A stretch of DNA of 64,000 nt. Origin: JAEULH01 sp963805915 (GTDB taxonomy: Bacteria > Pseudomonadota > Alphaproteobacteria > Rhodospirillales > Defluviicoccaceae). Under the pieces are notes generated by a model. It saw only the letters and a program-made list of their open reading frames with translations. It did not search any database and was not told the DNA's origin. The position numbers were made by a program, and so were the translations under genes. The DNA lies in the NCBI GenBank assembly GCA_963805915.1, contig CAWDWD010000018.1, forward strand, positions 1 through 64,000. Reading direction: 5' to 3'. Shown here piece by piece: positions 27,855-36,824 of the stretch; the stretch's first letter is position 1; every line of letters starts with the position of its first letter.

Positions 27855-28175
27855 GTGGCGTGGCTAATCCTGATCACCGCGGGGCTGTTCGAGGTCGGCT
27901 GGGCGGTCGGGCTGAAGTACACCGAAGGCTTCACGCGCCCGGGACCGACGGCATGGACCGTCGCCAGCATGATCGTCAGCCTCGCTTTGCTCGGGCTCGC
28001 GCTCAAATCGCTGCCCCTCGGGACGGCCTACGCGGTGTGGACCGGAGTAGGCACCGTCGGCACCGCCATCGCCGGGATCATCTTGTTCGCCGAACCGGCC
28101 GAGGCGGGGCGCCTCGTCTGCATCGGCTTGATCGTAGCCGGCATCGTCGGGCTCAAGCTGGTCTCGGCCCCTTGA
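27855..28175 (+). CDS. gdx: SMR-family exporter, Gdx/SugE type
   Basis: The 106-residue protein has four membrane helices and the membrane-embedded Glu in FEVGWAVGLKYTEGF, characteristic of the SMR family. The GWAVGLKYTEGFTRP stretch and LGTAYAVWTGVGTVG fit the SugE/Gdx branch, which exports guanidinium in exchange for protons, more than the EmrE branch. It starts at GTG 27855, five bases after the anmK stop. There is no room for a guanidine riboswitch directly upstream. Confidence 0.88.
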   Translation: MAWLILITAGLFEVGWAVGLKYTEGFTRPGPTAWTVASMIVSLALLGLALKSLPLGTAYAVWTGVGTVGTAIAGIILFAEPAEAGRLVCIGLIVAGIVGLKLVSAP

Positions 28176-28260
28176 AGCGGTGCTGCTTCGCGTGGATGGT
28201 TGGACGCGCCGGCCGCACGTGGCCCCATTTTCCGGATCGGACCTTAAAGGGAGTGCAAGC

Positions 28261-28764
28261 ATGAAAAAATCCAGGGCCGTCCGGCTCGTTCTCCTCGGCG
28301 GCGCCGGGGCAGCGCTCGCGGCTTGCGATCAGGCGCCGCCGCCGGACGCGCGGTTCTATACCAATGCCGCCGAGTGCGCGCCCATCCAGGGCGAGGCAGC
28401 CTGCGAGCAGGCGTTCGCCGAAAGCAAGGCGGACTTCGCCGCCGAGGCGCCGCAATTCGCCCGCAAGGAGGAATGTGAAGCCGAGTTCGGCGCCGGCAAC
28501 TGCGAGACCCGCGCCTCGGGCTCGGGCGGCGGTTTCTTCATGCCGATGATGATGGGCTACATGCTGGGCAGCGCGTTCCGCCAGCCGGTCTATCGCGGTC
28601 CCGACAACAGCGCGATGGTGCGCACCGGCGGCTCGTCATATTCGGTCGGCCGCTTCAATGGTATCGGCCGGGCCGCGGCCTTTCAGCCGGGGCAGGTCAC
28701 CCGGGTCCAGCGCGGCGGCTTCGGCTCCACCGCGTCTTCGTATCGTTCCTCGGCGGGAGGCTGA
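28261..28764 (+). CDS. ygiB: DUF1190 (YgiB-like) lipoprotein
   Basis: The 167-residue protein has a lipoprotein signal (basic MKKSRAVR, hydrophobic stretch, lipobox LAAC at about residue 22). Conserved Cys residues (ECAPIQGEAACEQAF, EECEAEFGAGNCE) follow, then a Gly/Met/Ser-rich tail. This matches DUF1190/YgiB. RBS AAAGGGAG precedes ATG 28261. It pairs with the YgiC-like ATP-grasp gene four bases downstream, as in enterobacterial ygiBC. The function is unknown; the pair is often linked to the envelope. Confidence 0.85.
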   Translation: MKKSRAVRLVLLGGAGAALAACDQAPPPDARFYTNAAECAPIQGEAACEQAFAESKADFAAEAPQFARKEECEAEFGAGNCETRASGSGGGFFMPMMMGYMLGSAFRQPVYRGPDNSAMVRTGGSSYSVGRFNGIGRAAAFQPGQVTRVQRGGFGSTASSYRSSAGG

Positions 28765-28768
28765 GCCC

Positions 28769-29899
28769 ATGCGGCGCCTGGCGACGCCGCCGCGCCCCGA
28801 TTGGCGCGAGCACGTCGAGCGCGATCTCGGCTTTGCCTTCCATACAATCGACGATGCGCCCTACTGGGACGAGACGGCCTGCTACGCGTTCACCCCGATC
28901 GAGGTGGACGAGTTGGAAGCCGCCACCGGCGAGCTTGAGCAGATGGCGCTTGAGTTGGTCGACCGGGTGGTCCGGCGCGGCGACGAGGCCTACGACCGGT
29001 TGCGGATCCCGCCCGCCGCCCGCGCCGCCGTCGATCGAAGCTGGACCTTGGGCGAGAAGAATCTCTACGGCCGGTTCGACCTGCGCTATGACGGCATCAC
29101 GCCGCCGGTTCTCCTGGAATACAACGCCGACACGCCGACCGCGGTGTTCGAGGCGGCCGTCGTCCAATGGGATTGGCTGGAGACGCTGTGGCCGGGGCGC
29201 GACCAGTTCAACTCTATTCACGAGAAGCTGATCGAGGCCTGGCGGAACTTCGGCCTGGGCGGAGTGCGGCTATACTTCAGCGCGGTCGGGGATCATGCCG
29301 AGGACGCCGGCACGATCGACTACCTGCGCGACACCGCGATCCAGGCCCGGCTTGCCACCGAGCGCATCGCCATCGAGGACATCGGCTGGGACGGCCGGCG
29401 TTTTCTCGACCTGGATGACCGGCCGATTGAAGCAATCTTCAAGCTCTATCCGTGGGAGTGGATCGTTGGCGAGGAATTCGGCCAGCCGCTGCTTTCGGGC
29501 GCGGCGCAGGTGATCGAGCCGGCTTGGAAGATGGTGCTGTCGAACAAGGCGGCGCTGGCGTTGTTGTGGGAGATGGCGCCGGGCCACCCGAACCTGCTGC
29601 CCGCGGCTCTCGAACCGGGATTCATCGACGGCCCGGTGGTGCGCAAACCAATCTTCGGCCGCGAGGGCGCCAACGTCCGGGTCAGTGACGCCGGGCGTAC
29701 CCTGGCCGAATCCGACGGCCCCTACGGCACGGAGGGCTTCATCTACCAAGCCCACGCGCCGCTCCCGGCCTTCGCCGGCAACTATCCCGTGCTCGGCTCG
29801 TGGGTGGTGGCGAGCGCGCCGGCGGGGCTCGGCGTCCGCGAGGACGACACCGCCATCACCCGCGATACCAGCCGATTCATACCGCACTATTTCGAGTGA
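28769..29899 (+). CDS. ygiC: Glutathionylspermidine synthase-family ATP-grasp protein (YgiC-like)
   Basis: The 376-residue protein has the C-terminal half of the glutathionylspermidine synthetase fold: YDGITPPVLLEYNADTPTAVFE, the nucleotide-binding region KLYPWEWIVGEEFG and KPIFGREGANV with NYPVLGSWVV. It lacks the amidase domain of Gsp. YgiC-like proteins are presumed peptide ligases of unknown substrate. The gene follows the DUF1190 lipoprotein directly. Confidence 0.88.
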   Translation: MRRLATPPRPDWREHVERDLGFAFHTIDDAPYWDETACYAFTPIEVDELEAATGELEQMALELVDRVVRRGDEAYDRLRIPPAARAAVDRSWTLGEKNLYGRFDLRYDGITPPVLLEYNADTPTAVFEAAVVQWDWLETLWPGRDQFNSIHEKLIEAWRNFGLGGVRLYFSAVGDHAEDAGTIDYLRDTAIQARLATERIAIEDIGWDGRRFLDLDDRPIEAIFKLYPWEWIVGEEFGQPLLSGAAQVIEPAWKMVLSNKAALALLWEMAPGHPNLLPAALEPGFIDGPVVRKPIFGREGANVRVSDAGRTLAESDGPYGTEGFIYQAHAPLPAFAGNYPVLGSWVVASAPAGLGVREDDTAITRDTSRFIPHYFE

Positions 29900-30131
29900 A
29901 AAAACACTTGTCAGCCGGCAAATCGTTGCGTAAGGACCGCTGCAGAATGGCCGGCAATTGATAATCAATCCAATAGAAATGCGTATCCGCCGACGGCCTT
30001 ATTTCAAACGAGCAAGCGAAGCACAAAGTCCGCTTCATCGTGAACGGCACGCGTAGGTCGCCGCGATCGCGACAAGATTAGACAAGATCGGAAGCTCGGC
30101 AAACGAGCTAAGTGCATTGGGGAGGGCCTGC

Positions 30132-31136
30132 ATGTTCGAGGACGTCGAGGTTACCCCACGCGCGGCCACGGAGGTCGTGTCGACTGGCCACCTGCCACAA
30201 AAAGATTTCGTCGCCAAGTCGGTGAGCGAGGCGTACGAGCGCTACCGTACGCTCGACGACGGCGTCGTCGCGGATTACATCCCGGCCCTGGGCCGAACCT
30301 CGCGCGATCTCTTCGGTATTTCCATCGTCGGCGTCGACGGCGCCGTCCAGACGATCGGCGACGCGGATCATGAATTCTCCATCCAGAGCATCTCGAAGCC
30401 CTTTGTCTTCGCGCTGATCTGCGAGGCGATCGGCGCCGAGCCGGCGCGCGAAAAGATCGGGGTGAACGCGACTGGGCTGGCGTTCAACTCGGTGATGGCG
30501 ATCGAGCTCAACGCCGACCGGACGATGAATCCGATGGTTAACGCGGGAGCGATCGCGACAACCAGTCTGGCGCCGGGGGCTGGCGCCGAGGAGAAATGGC
30601 GCTTCGTCCGGGAAGGCTTGTCGCGATTCGCCGGACGGGATCTCGAACTCGACGCCGAGGTGTACGAGTCCGAGGCGGCCACCAACCTGCGCAACCGCGG
30701 TATCGCCAAGCTGCTCGAAGGCTATGGCCGGATGTATTTCGATGCGCTGGAGGCGACCGACGTCTACACGCGGCAGTGCTCGCTCAAGGTCTCGGCCAAG
30801 GACCTCGCGGTGATGGGGGCCACGCTTGCCGATGGCGGGGTCAACCCGCTGAGCGGGGAGCGCGTGATCGAGCCCGCGAACTGCAAGCGGGTCCTCGCGA
30901 TCCTCGCGACCGCGGGACTTTACGAGCGCTCCGGCGACTGGCTTTACGAGATTGGCCTGCCGGGCAAGAGCGGGGTCAGTGGTGGCATCGTCACCATTGC
31001 ACCCGGCAAGGGTGGCCTTGGCGCCTTCGCGCCGCCTCTCGACGCCGCCGGCAACAGTGTCAAGGGCCAGCGGGTTACGAAGTATCTTTCCGAGCGACTC
31101 GGCCTCAACCTGTTCGCATCGAAGCCGGACCACTAG
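30132..31136 (+). CDS. glsA: Glutaminase
   Basis: The 334-residue serine-dependent glutaminase hydrolyses glutamine to glutamate and ammonia. The catalytic Ser-x-x-Lys is in FSIQSISKPF (about residue 86), with MNPMVNAGAIAT, ESEAATNLRNRGIA and GLPGKSGVSGGIV as further family blocks. A clear GGAGGG site precedes ATG 30132. It is the first gene of a tight operon with an MFS transporter and an asparaginase. Confidence 0.95.
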   Translation: MFEDVEVTPRAATEVVSTGHLPQKDFVAKSVSEAYERYRTLDDGVVADYIPALGRTSRDLFGISIVGVDGAVQTIGDADHEFSIQSISKPFVFALICEAIGAEPAREKIGVNATGLAFNSVMAIELNADRTMNPMVNAGAIATTSLAPGAGAEEKWRFVREGLSRFAGRDLELDAEVYESEAATNLRNRGIAKLLEGYGRMYFDALEATDVYTRQCSLKVSAKDLAVMGATLADGGVNPLSGERVIEPANCKRVLAILATAGLYERSGDWLYEIGLPGKSGVSGGIVTIAPGKGGLGAFAPPLDAAGNSVKGQRVTKYLSERLGLNLFASKPDH

Positions 31137-31214
31137 GGCGAAGCCGCAAATCAGTCGCCGACATTACGGTGAACGAAACCGAGCGGGAACCTTTTCACAG
31201 AGAGGGACATCACG

Positions 31215-32909
31215 ATGACGACTGCAAGCGCCTCGCCCGTGGCGGCGCCCGACGCCGAGGTGCGCGAATCTTGGACACCCATGATCGCCATAGCGCTTGG
31301 CCAGGCGATCATGTCGTTCAATGTCGCGGCCCTGCCCGTTTCGATGAGCGGGATGGTGGCGAGCTTCGGGGTGCCGCCGACCACGGTCGCCACCGGTATC
31401 GTGATGTACTCGCTCGCCGTCGCCGGCCTGGTGATGCTGGGCGCGAAGCTCAGCCAGCGTTTCGGCGCGACGACGATGTTCCGCATTGTCGTCGCGATCT
31501 ACGCCGTCGCCCAGACGCTGATGACCTTCAGCCCCAACGCCACGATCATGCTGACCGCGCAGGGGCTTTGCGGAATGGCGGCCGCGGTCATCGTGCCGTC
31601 GCTCGTCGCGCTGATCGCCAACCACTACCACGGCACCCAGCAGGCGACGGCCGTCGGCGCCCTGGGCTCGGCGCGCGCCGGCGCCAGCGCGGCGGCATTC
31701 CTGATCGGCGGCGTGCTCGGCACATTCATCGGCTGGCGCCCGGTCTTCGGCATCCTCATCGCGGTCTCCGGCATTGTTTTCCTTCTAAGCTTCAAGCTCA
31801 AGAAGGACGAGGGCCGGCCCGAAGTCCAGATCGACGCCATCGGGGTCGTGCTCGCGGCGGCGGCAATCATCCTGATCAGCTTCGGCTTCAACAATCTCAA
31901 CCGCTGGGGCCTTGGGGTGGCCGGGCCCGGCGCGCCGTTCGACATTCTCGGGCTGTCCCCGGCGCCGGTGATGATTGTCGCCGGGATCATTCTCCTCCAG
32001 TGCCTGATCGCTTGGTGCCGGAAGGTGGCGGCCGCCGGCAAGACGCCGCTCCTGGATCTTCGCGTGCTGATGTCGCCAACGGAGCGGGCGGCCGTCTATG
32101 CTATGTTCGCCGTCGTTGCGCTGGAGGCGGCGCTCAACTTCTCGGTGCCGCTCTACATTCAGATCGTCCAGGGTCGCACGCCGCTGGCAACGGCGATCGC
32201 GATGATGCCGTTCAACCTGACGGTGTTCTTTACCGCCATCCTGGTCGTGCGGCTCTACAAGACCTTGACGCCGCGCCAGATCGGGCGCGCCGGATTTATC
32301 GTCTGTACCGTCGCCCTGCTTTGGCTTGCATTCGTGATTCGCAATGAGTGGACGGAGCTGCCCGTCCTCGTCGGGCTCTTTGTCTTTGGCCTCGGTCAAG
32401 GGGCGCTGGTGACACTGCTCTTCAACATCCTTGTTACTGCGGCGCCGAAGGAGCTGGCGAGCGATGTCGGCTCGTTGCGCGGTACAACACAGAACCTTGC
32501 GGCCGCGGTCGGCACGGCGGTCGCCGGCGCGCTGATGGTCGGGCTGCTCAGCACGGTTGTCGTACGCCACCTCGCCGAGAACCCGCGTTTTCCAGCCGAG
32601 ATCCAGTCTCAGCTTAACCTCGACAGCATCAACTTCGTCAGCAACGACCAGCTGCTGACGATCATGGAAAGGACGACGGCGACGACGGCGCAGGTCGAAG
32701 AGGCGGTCCGCATCAACACCGAGGCGCGGCTGCGCGCCCTCAAGATCGGCCTGCTGATCATGGCTGGTCTGGCCGCACTGACGATCATCCCCGCCGGCCG
32801 GTTGCCGAACTATCGCCCCGGCGAGATCCCGGCCAACCCGCCGCCGCCCTCCGCCGAGGAGGAAAGACGGCTGGCACGCGAAGCGGACGGCAGCGGAGCT
32901 TCGCGATGA
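31215..32909 (+). CDS. MFS transporter, DHA2-like (14 helices)
   Basis: The 564-residue membrane protein has about 14 predicted helices, an MFS motif-A-like loop (LGAKLSQRFGATTMF) and the motif-C-like GSARAGASAAAFLIGGVLGTFIGWRPVF. A long soluble loop lies near residues 465-500, and a short Pro/Glu-rich C-terminus ends the protein. This family usually exports drugs or metabolites. Its position between glutaminase and asparaginase (it overlaps the latter by ATGA) suggests transport of an amino acid or its product, but direction and substrate are inference. Confidence 0.85.
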   Translation: MTTASASPVAAPDAEVRESWTPMIAIALGQAIMSFNVAALPVSMSGMVASFGVPPTTVATGIVMYSLAVAGLVMLGAKLSQRFGATTMFRIVVAIYAVAQTLMTFSPNATIMLTAQGLCGMAAAVIVPSLVALIANHYHGTQQATAVGALGSARAGASAAAFLIGGVLGTFIGWRPVFGILIAVSGIVFLLSFKLKKDEGRPEVQIDAIGVVLAAAAIILISFGFNNLNRWGLGVAGPGAPFDILGLSPAPVMIVAGIILLQCLIAWCRKVAAAGKTPLLDLRVLMSPTERAAVYAMFAVVALEAALNFSVPLYIQIVQGRTPLATAIAMMPFNLTVFFTAILVVRLYKTLTPRQIGRAGFIVCTVALLWLAFVIRNEWTELPVLVGLFVFGLGQGALVTLLFNILVTAAPKELASDVGSLRGTTQNLAAAVGTAVAGALMVGLLSTVVVRHLAENPRFPAEIQSQLNLDSINFVSNDQLLTIMERTTATTAQVEEAVRINTEARLRALKIGLLIMAGLAALTIIPAGRLPNYRPGEIPANPPPPSAEEERRLAREADGSGASR

Positions 32910-33886
32910 AGCCGCGCATCCTGGTCCTTTCGCTCGGTGGAACGATCACCATGGTGCCGAGCGCCGGTGTTGGCATCGCGCCGCTGCTCGGGGCTGGCGA
33001 GCTCGTCGCTTCTGTCCCGGCCTTGGCCGAGGTCGCCGAGATCGAGGCTGAGTCGCCCTTCCGCGTGGCCAGTCCATCCCTGAGCATCGTCAACCTGGTC
33101 GAGGTGGCGCAGCGGATCGAGGCCGCGTTCGCCGACGGCGCCGACGGCGCCGTCGTCGTCCAGGGCACCGATACGATCGAGGAATCCGCCTTCATTCTCG
33201 ATCTACTGGTTGCCGGCGAGCGTCCGGTGGTGGTCACCGGCGCGATGCGCGGTGCCGACGCGCCCGGCGCCGATGGCCCGGCAAACCTTCTTGCGGCGGT
33301 TCGTGTGGCGGCGGCGCCCGAGGCGCTGGGGCTTGGCACGCTCGTCGTTCTGAATTACGCCATCCACGCCGCGCGTTTCGTCCAGAAATCGCATACCGCG
33401 CTGCCGTCGGCCTTCCTTTCGCCGCTTACCGGTCCCCTGGGCACGGTCATGGAAGGGCGTCCGCGCTTCTACGTCCGCACCGCCCGCAATCCCTGTCTCT
33501 CGGCGGCGGACGGCCCGCCCAGACCGGTCGCTCTGGTCAAGGCCGCCATGGGCGACGAGATGCATCTGTTCAGCGCGCTGGCCACCTTGGGCTGTTCCGG
33601 CGTCGTCATCGAGGCCATGGGCGCGGGTCACGTCCATGTCGACGCGGTCCCGATCCTGGACGAACTCGCCACCCAACTCCCCGTAGTCCTGGCCTCGCGC
33701 GTCATGACCGGAGCGGTCTTCACCGATACTTACGGCTATCCCGGCGGCGAAATCGACCTGATCCGCCGCGGCCTGATCCCGGCCGGTTATCTCTCCGGGC
33801 TCAAGGCCCGCCTGCTCCTCGGCCTGGCGCTTAGGACAACGCGCGACCGCCGCGCGATCGCCGACCACTTCGCCGTCTACAATTAG
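32906..33886 (+). CDS. ansA: L-asparaginase (type I/II family)
   Basis: The 326-residue protein has the two catalytic Thr regions: LSLGGTITMV (residue about 12) and VVVQGTDTIEESAFIL (about residue 88). The Ser/Asp and Lys sites follow in VVTGAMRGADAPGADGPANLL. It hydrolyses asparagine, possibly also glutamine, to the acid and ammonia. No signal peptide is visible, so it should be cytoplasmic. Its start overlaps the MFS stop (ATGA), showing translational coupling. Confidence 0.92.
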   Translation: MKPRILVLSLGGTITMVPSAGVGIAPLLGAGELVASVPALAEVAEIEAESPFRVASPSLSIVNLVEVAQRIEAAFADGADGAVVVQGTDTIEESAFILDLLVAGERPVVVTGAMRGADAPGADGPANLLAAVRVAAAPEALGLGTLVVLNYAIHAARFVQKSHTALPSAFLSPLTGPLGTVMEGRPRFYVRTARNPCLSAADGPPRPVALVKAAMGDEMHLFSALATLGCSGVVIEAMGAGHVHVDAVPILDELATQLPVVLASRVMTGAVFTDTYGYPGGEIDLIRRGLIPAGYLSGLKARLLLGLALRTTRDRRAIADHFAVYN

Positions 33887-34078
33887 CCGAAGACGCCAAG
33901 GCTTCCAGTCGATCACGGCTCGATGACGGTTCGATCGCGGGCGGTGACAGGGTGATCTGGCCTGCCTATGATGCCGGCCTCGACGCTTCGGCCGGAGGCC
34001 ATGACCAGCCGCAAGCGACCGGTGGTCGGTGCTCGGCCGCCGGAGGCTCAAGACGCTCGAAGGCAGGGACCAGGCGCC

Positions 34079-35225
34079 ATGACCGTACACACCCCTACAC
34101 CCAGCGACGAACGTACCGCCGTCATGATCTGCGGCCACGGCAGCCGCTCAACCGCCGCGGTGCGGGAATTCAACACGCTTGCCGAACATCTTCGCCGGCG
34201 GTTGCCTGCTTACGACGTTGACAGCGGCTTTCTCGAATTCGCCCGGCCGATGATCCGCGACGGCCTCGACGCGCTCCGCGATCGCGGCGCCGAGCGGATC
34301 TTGTGCCTGCCGGGAATGCTGTTCGCCGCCGGCCACGTCAAGAACGACCTGCCCTCGGAGATCAACGCCTTCGCCGCCGAACACCCGGCGGTCGAGGTCA
34401 AGTACGGCCGTGAACTCGCGGTCGACACCAGGCTGCTGAGGGCTGCCAGCGAACGCATCGAGGCGGCCGAGCATGCCGCCGGCCGCAGCGTCGGCCGGAA
34501 GGAAACATTGCTCATGGTCGTCGGCCGCGGGACCAACGATCCCGACGCCAATTCCAACGTCAGCAAGATCGCGCGGATGCTGTGGGAAGGCATGGGCTTC
34601 GGCTGGACCGAGGTCAGCTACAGCGGCGTCGCCTTTCCGCTGGTCGACGCCGGGCTCGCCCACGCGCTCAAGCTCGGCTATCGCCGCATCATTGTCTTTC
34701 CGTACTTCTTGTTCACCGGCATCCTGGTTGATCGCATCTACGCCCACGCCGATGCCTGTCAGGCCAGCCATCCCGAGATTGAGATCGTCAAGGCCGGCTA
34801 TCTCAACGACCACCCGCTGGTCATCGACACCTTCGTCGAGCGGGTCGGCGAGATGCTCACCGGCGCCAACCTGATGAACTGCCAGCTCTGCAAGTACCGC
34901 GAGCAGGTCTTGGGCTTCGAGAAGGACCAGGGCGCGCCCCAGGTCGGTCACCACTTCCATGTCCGCGGCATCGGCACCGACGGCGATCATGGTCATGGGC
35001 ATGATCACGGGCACGAAGGCGGCCATTCGCACGACCATGGGCATCGTCACGACCAGGAGGATGGCCACCACCACCATCACGGCCATCATCACGATCACGC
35101 CCACGCTCATGGCCATCGTCATGTATCATGGCCATGGCCATGCCGGCGCTTCGGACCAAGGCGAGGCGGCCGGTGACGGCGAGGCTCGACCGGCGACGGG
35201 CATGCCCGGCAAGAGCGCCGCCTGA
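34079..35225 (+). CDS. cbiX: Sirohydrochlorin cobaltochelatase CbiX, long form with His-rich tail (frameshifted near end)
   Basis: This enzyme inserts cobalt into sirohydrochlorin, the first committed step of cobalt-early cobalamin synthesis. Two CbiX repeats are seen (MICGHGSRSTAAVREFN, with the catalytic His; and MVVGRGTNDPDANSN). A Cys-rich stretch (MNCQLCKYREQVLG, about residue 270) typical of an Fe-S cluster in long CbiX follows. The tail (residues about 300-350) is an extreme His/Gly/Asp run that likely binds or stores cobalt. The open frame ends at 35176. A one-base extra near 35125 explains this, and the alternative frame continues as YHGHGHAGASDQGEAAGDGE to TGA at 35225. Confidence 0.88.
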
Positions 35226-35249
35226 GCGGGCCGCGCGGCGGCTAGGCCA

Positions 35250-36824
35250 GTGGTTTTCGACGCCTACGTCATGGTCGATTGGAGTGCCTCGAGCACGCCG
35301 AAGACCGGCGCGGATAGCATCTGGATCGGTGTTGCCGAGCGCCGCGACGGCGACGCCGGCGTGCGTCTGCTCAACCCGCCGACCCGCCACGCGGCGATGG
35401 AGCAGCTCGCCGATATCCTCAGCGACATGGTCGCGCGCGACCGGGTCGTTCTCGCCGGTTTCGATTTCGCCTTCGGCTACCCGGCCGGCTTCGCCCGCCA
35501 ACTTCGCCCCACGGACGGCACCTGGCGCGGGGTTTGGAAGGAAATCGCCGGACGGGTCCGCGACGCCGGCGATAACGTCAACAATCGCTTCGAGGTCGCC
35601 GCCGCGTTCAACGAGACCGTATCCGGCGGCGCATTTCCGTTCTGGGGCTGCCCCGGCGCGGCCGCCGGGACGACGCTGACCAAGGCCCGGCCGGCGGGCT
35701 ATGGCGAGGCGACCTTGCGCGAATACCGCCTTGCCGATCGCGCCGCGAAGGGACCGCAGCCGGTATGGAAAATGGCCTATAGCGGGAGCGTCGGCGGCCA
35801 GACCCTGGTCGGCATCGCGGCACTCCAACGCTTGCGCCATCATCCCTGGATCGGCGATGTCGCCCGCGTCTGGCCGTTCGAGACCGGTCTTGTCGCGCTG
35901 GAGCGGCCCGGCGCCGGCGGCTGGCGGGTGCTGTTCGCGGAGATCTACCCCTCGGCGTTTCCGGTCGCGCACGAGCGCGACGCGGTCAAGGACGCGCGTC
36001 AGGTTCGCGGCACGCTCGACCACCTGATCCGGCTCGATGACGCCGGCGGCCTTGCCGCGCTGTTCGCCGGTCCCGCCGGCCTTTCGCCCGAGGACCGCCG
36101 CCTCATCGAGACCGAGGAGGCCTGGATTCTCGGCATCGAGACCATGGGCGGCGCTGCGCCATCCGCCGAGCCCGCCTCCTCCGGGCGCGGGCCTGGCGCC
36201 TACCAGTACATTCGTGACCCCGAAGAGATCTACCGGCTGTCGTTCGCGACCATTCGCGCCGAGATCGATCCGGGTGCGCTACCCGCCGACATCGACGCCG
36301 TCGCCGTCAGGGTCGTCCATGCCTGCGGGGATCCTCGCATCGTCGCCGATCTGGCGTTTAGCGCCGAGGCCGCCGCGCGGGGCCGCGCCGCCCTCGCCGC
36401 CGGCGCGCCGATCCTGGTCGATACCGAAATGGTCGGCGCGGGCATCATCCGCTCGCGGCTGCCGGCGCGAAACCGGGTGATCTGCACGCTCGCCGAGGCG
36501 GGCGTCACCGAGGCCGCGCGCGCGCTGGGCACAACCCGCTCGGCGGCCGCCGTCGATCGCTGGCGCCCGCATCTGGGCGGCGCCGTCGTTGCCATCGGCA
36601 ACGCCCCGACGGCGCTGTTCCGCCTGCTCGAACTGCTCGACGAAGGCGCGCCCGCCCCGGCCCTGATCGTGGGCATGCCGGTCGGCTTCGTCGGCGCGGC
36701 GGAGTCGAAGGACGCGCTGATCGCCCACCTCGCCGGGGTGCCGTTCATCGCGGTGCGCGGGCGGCGCGGCGGCAGCGCCTTTGCCGCCGCCGCGGTCAAC
36801 GCCCTGGCCGGCTCCGAATCATGA
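35250..36824 (+). CDS. cobH: Precorrin-8X methylmutase (CobH/CbiC) fused to an N-terminal RNase H-like domain
   Basis: The 524-residue protein has two parts. Residues about 1-300 resemble the DUF429/RNase H fold by eye: first Asp in YVMVDWSASSTPK, second in LAGFDFAFGYPAGF, and an acidic strand AEIYPSAFPV. Residues about 315-524 are CobH (YIRDPEEIYRLSFATIRAE, VRVVHACGDPRIV, ILVDTEMVGAGI, FVGAAESKDALI), which moves the C11 methyl to C12 to give hydrogenobyrinate or cobyrinate. The role of the N-terminal domain is unknown. It starts at GTG 35250 and overlaps cobL by ATGA. Confidence 0.88.
   Translation: MVFDAYVMVDWSASSTPKTGADSIWIGVAERRDGDAGVRLLNPPTRHAAMEQLADILSDMVARDRVVLAGFDFAFGYPAGFARQLRPTDGTWRGVWKEIAGRVRDAGDNVNNRFEVAAAFNETVSGGAFPFWGCPGAAAGTTLTKARPAGYGEATLREYRLADRAAKGPQPVWKMAYSGSVGGQTLVGIAALQRLRHHPWIGDVARVWPFETGLVALERPGAGGWRVLFAEIYPSAFPVAHERDAVKDARQVRGTLDHLIRLDDAGGLAALFAGPAGLSPEDRRLIETEEAWILGIETMGGAAPSAEPASSGRGPGAYQYIRDPEEIYRLSFATIRAEIDPGALPADIDAVAVRVVHACGDPRIVADLAFSAEAAARGRAALAAGAPILVDTEMVGAGIIRSRLPARNRVICTLAEAGVTEAARALGTTRSAAAVDRWRPHLGGAVVAIGNAPTALFRLLELLDEGAPAPALIVGMPVGFVGAAESKDALIAHLAGVPFIAVRGRRGGSAFAAAAVNALAGSES

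Noticed and set aside
27790..27855. Guanidine riboswitch before the Gdx/SugE-type gene
   Set aside because: The gene begins five bases after the anmK stop, and no guanidine-riboswitch core motif is visible at the end of anmK.
34148..35122. Minus-strand frame opposite cbiX with Met/Val-rich start
   Set aside because: The apparent membrane-like start is the reverse reading of the CAT/CAC/GGT histidine tail; it is a shadow.
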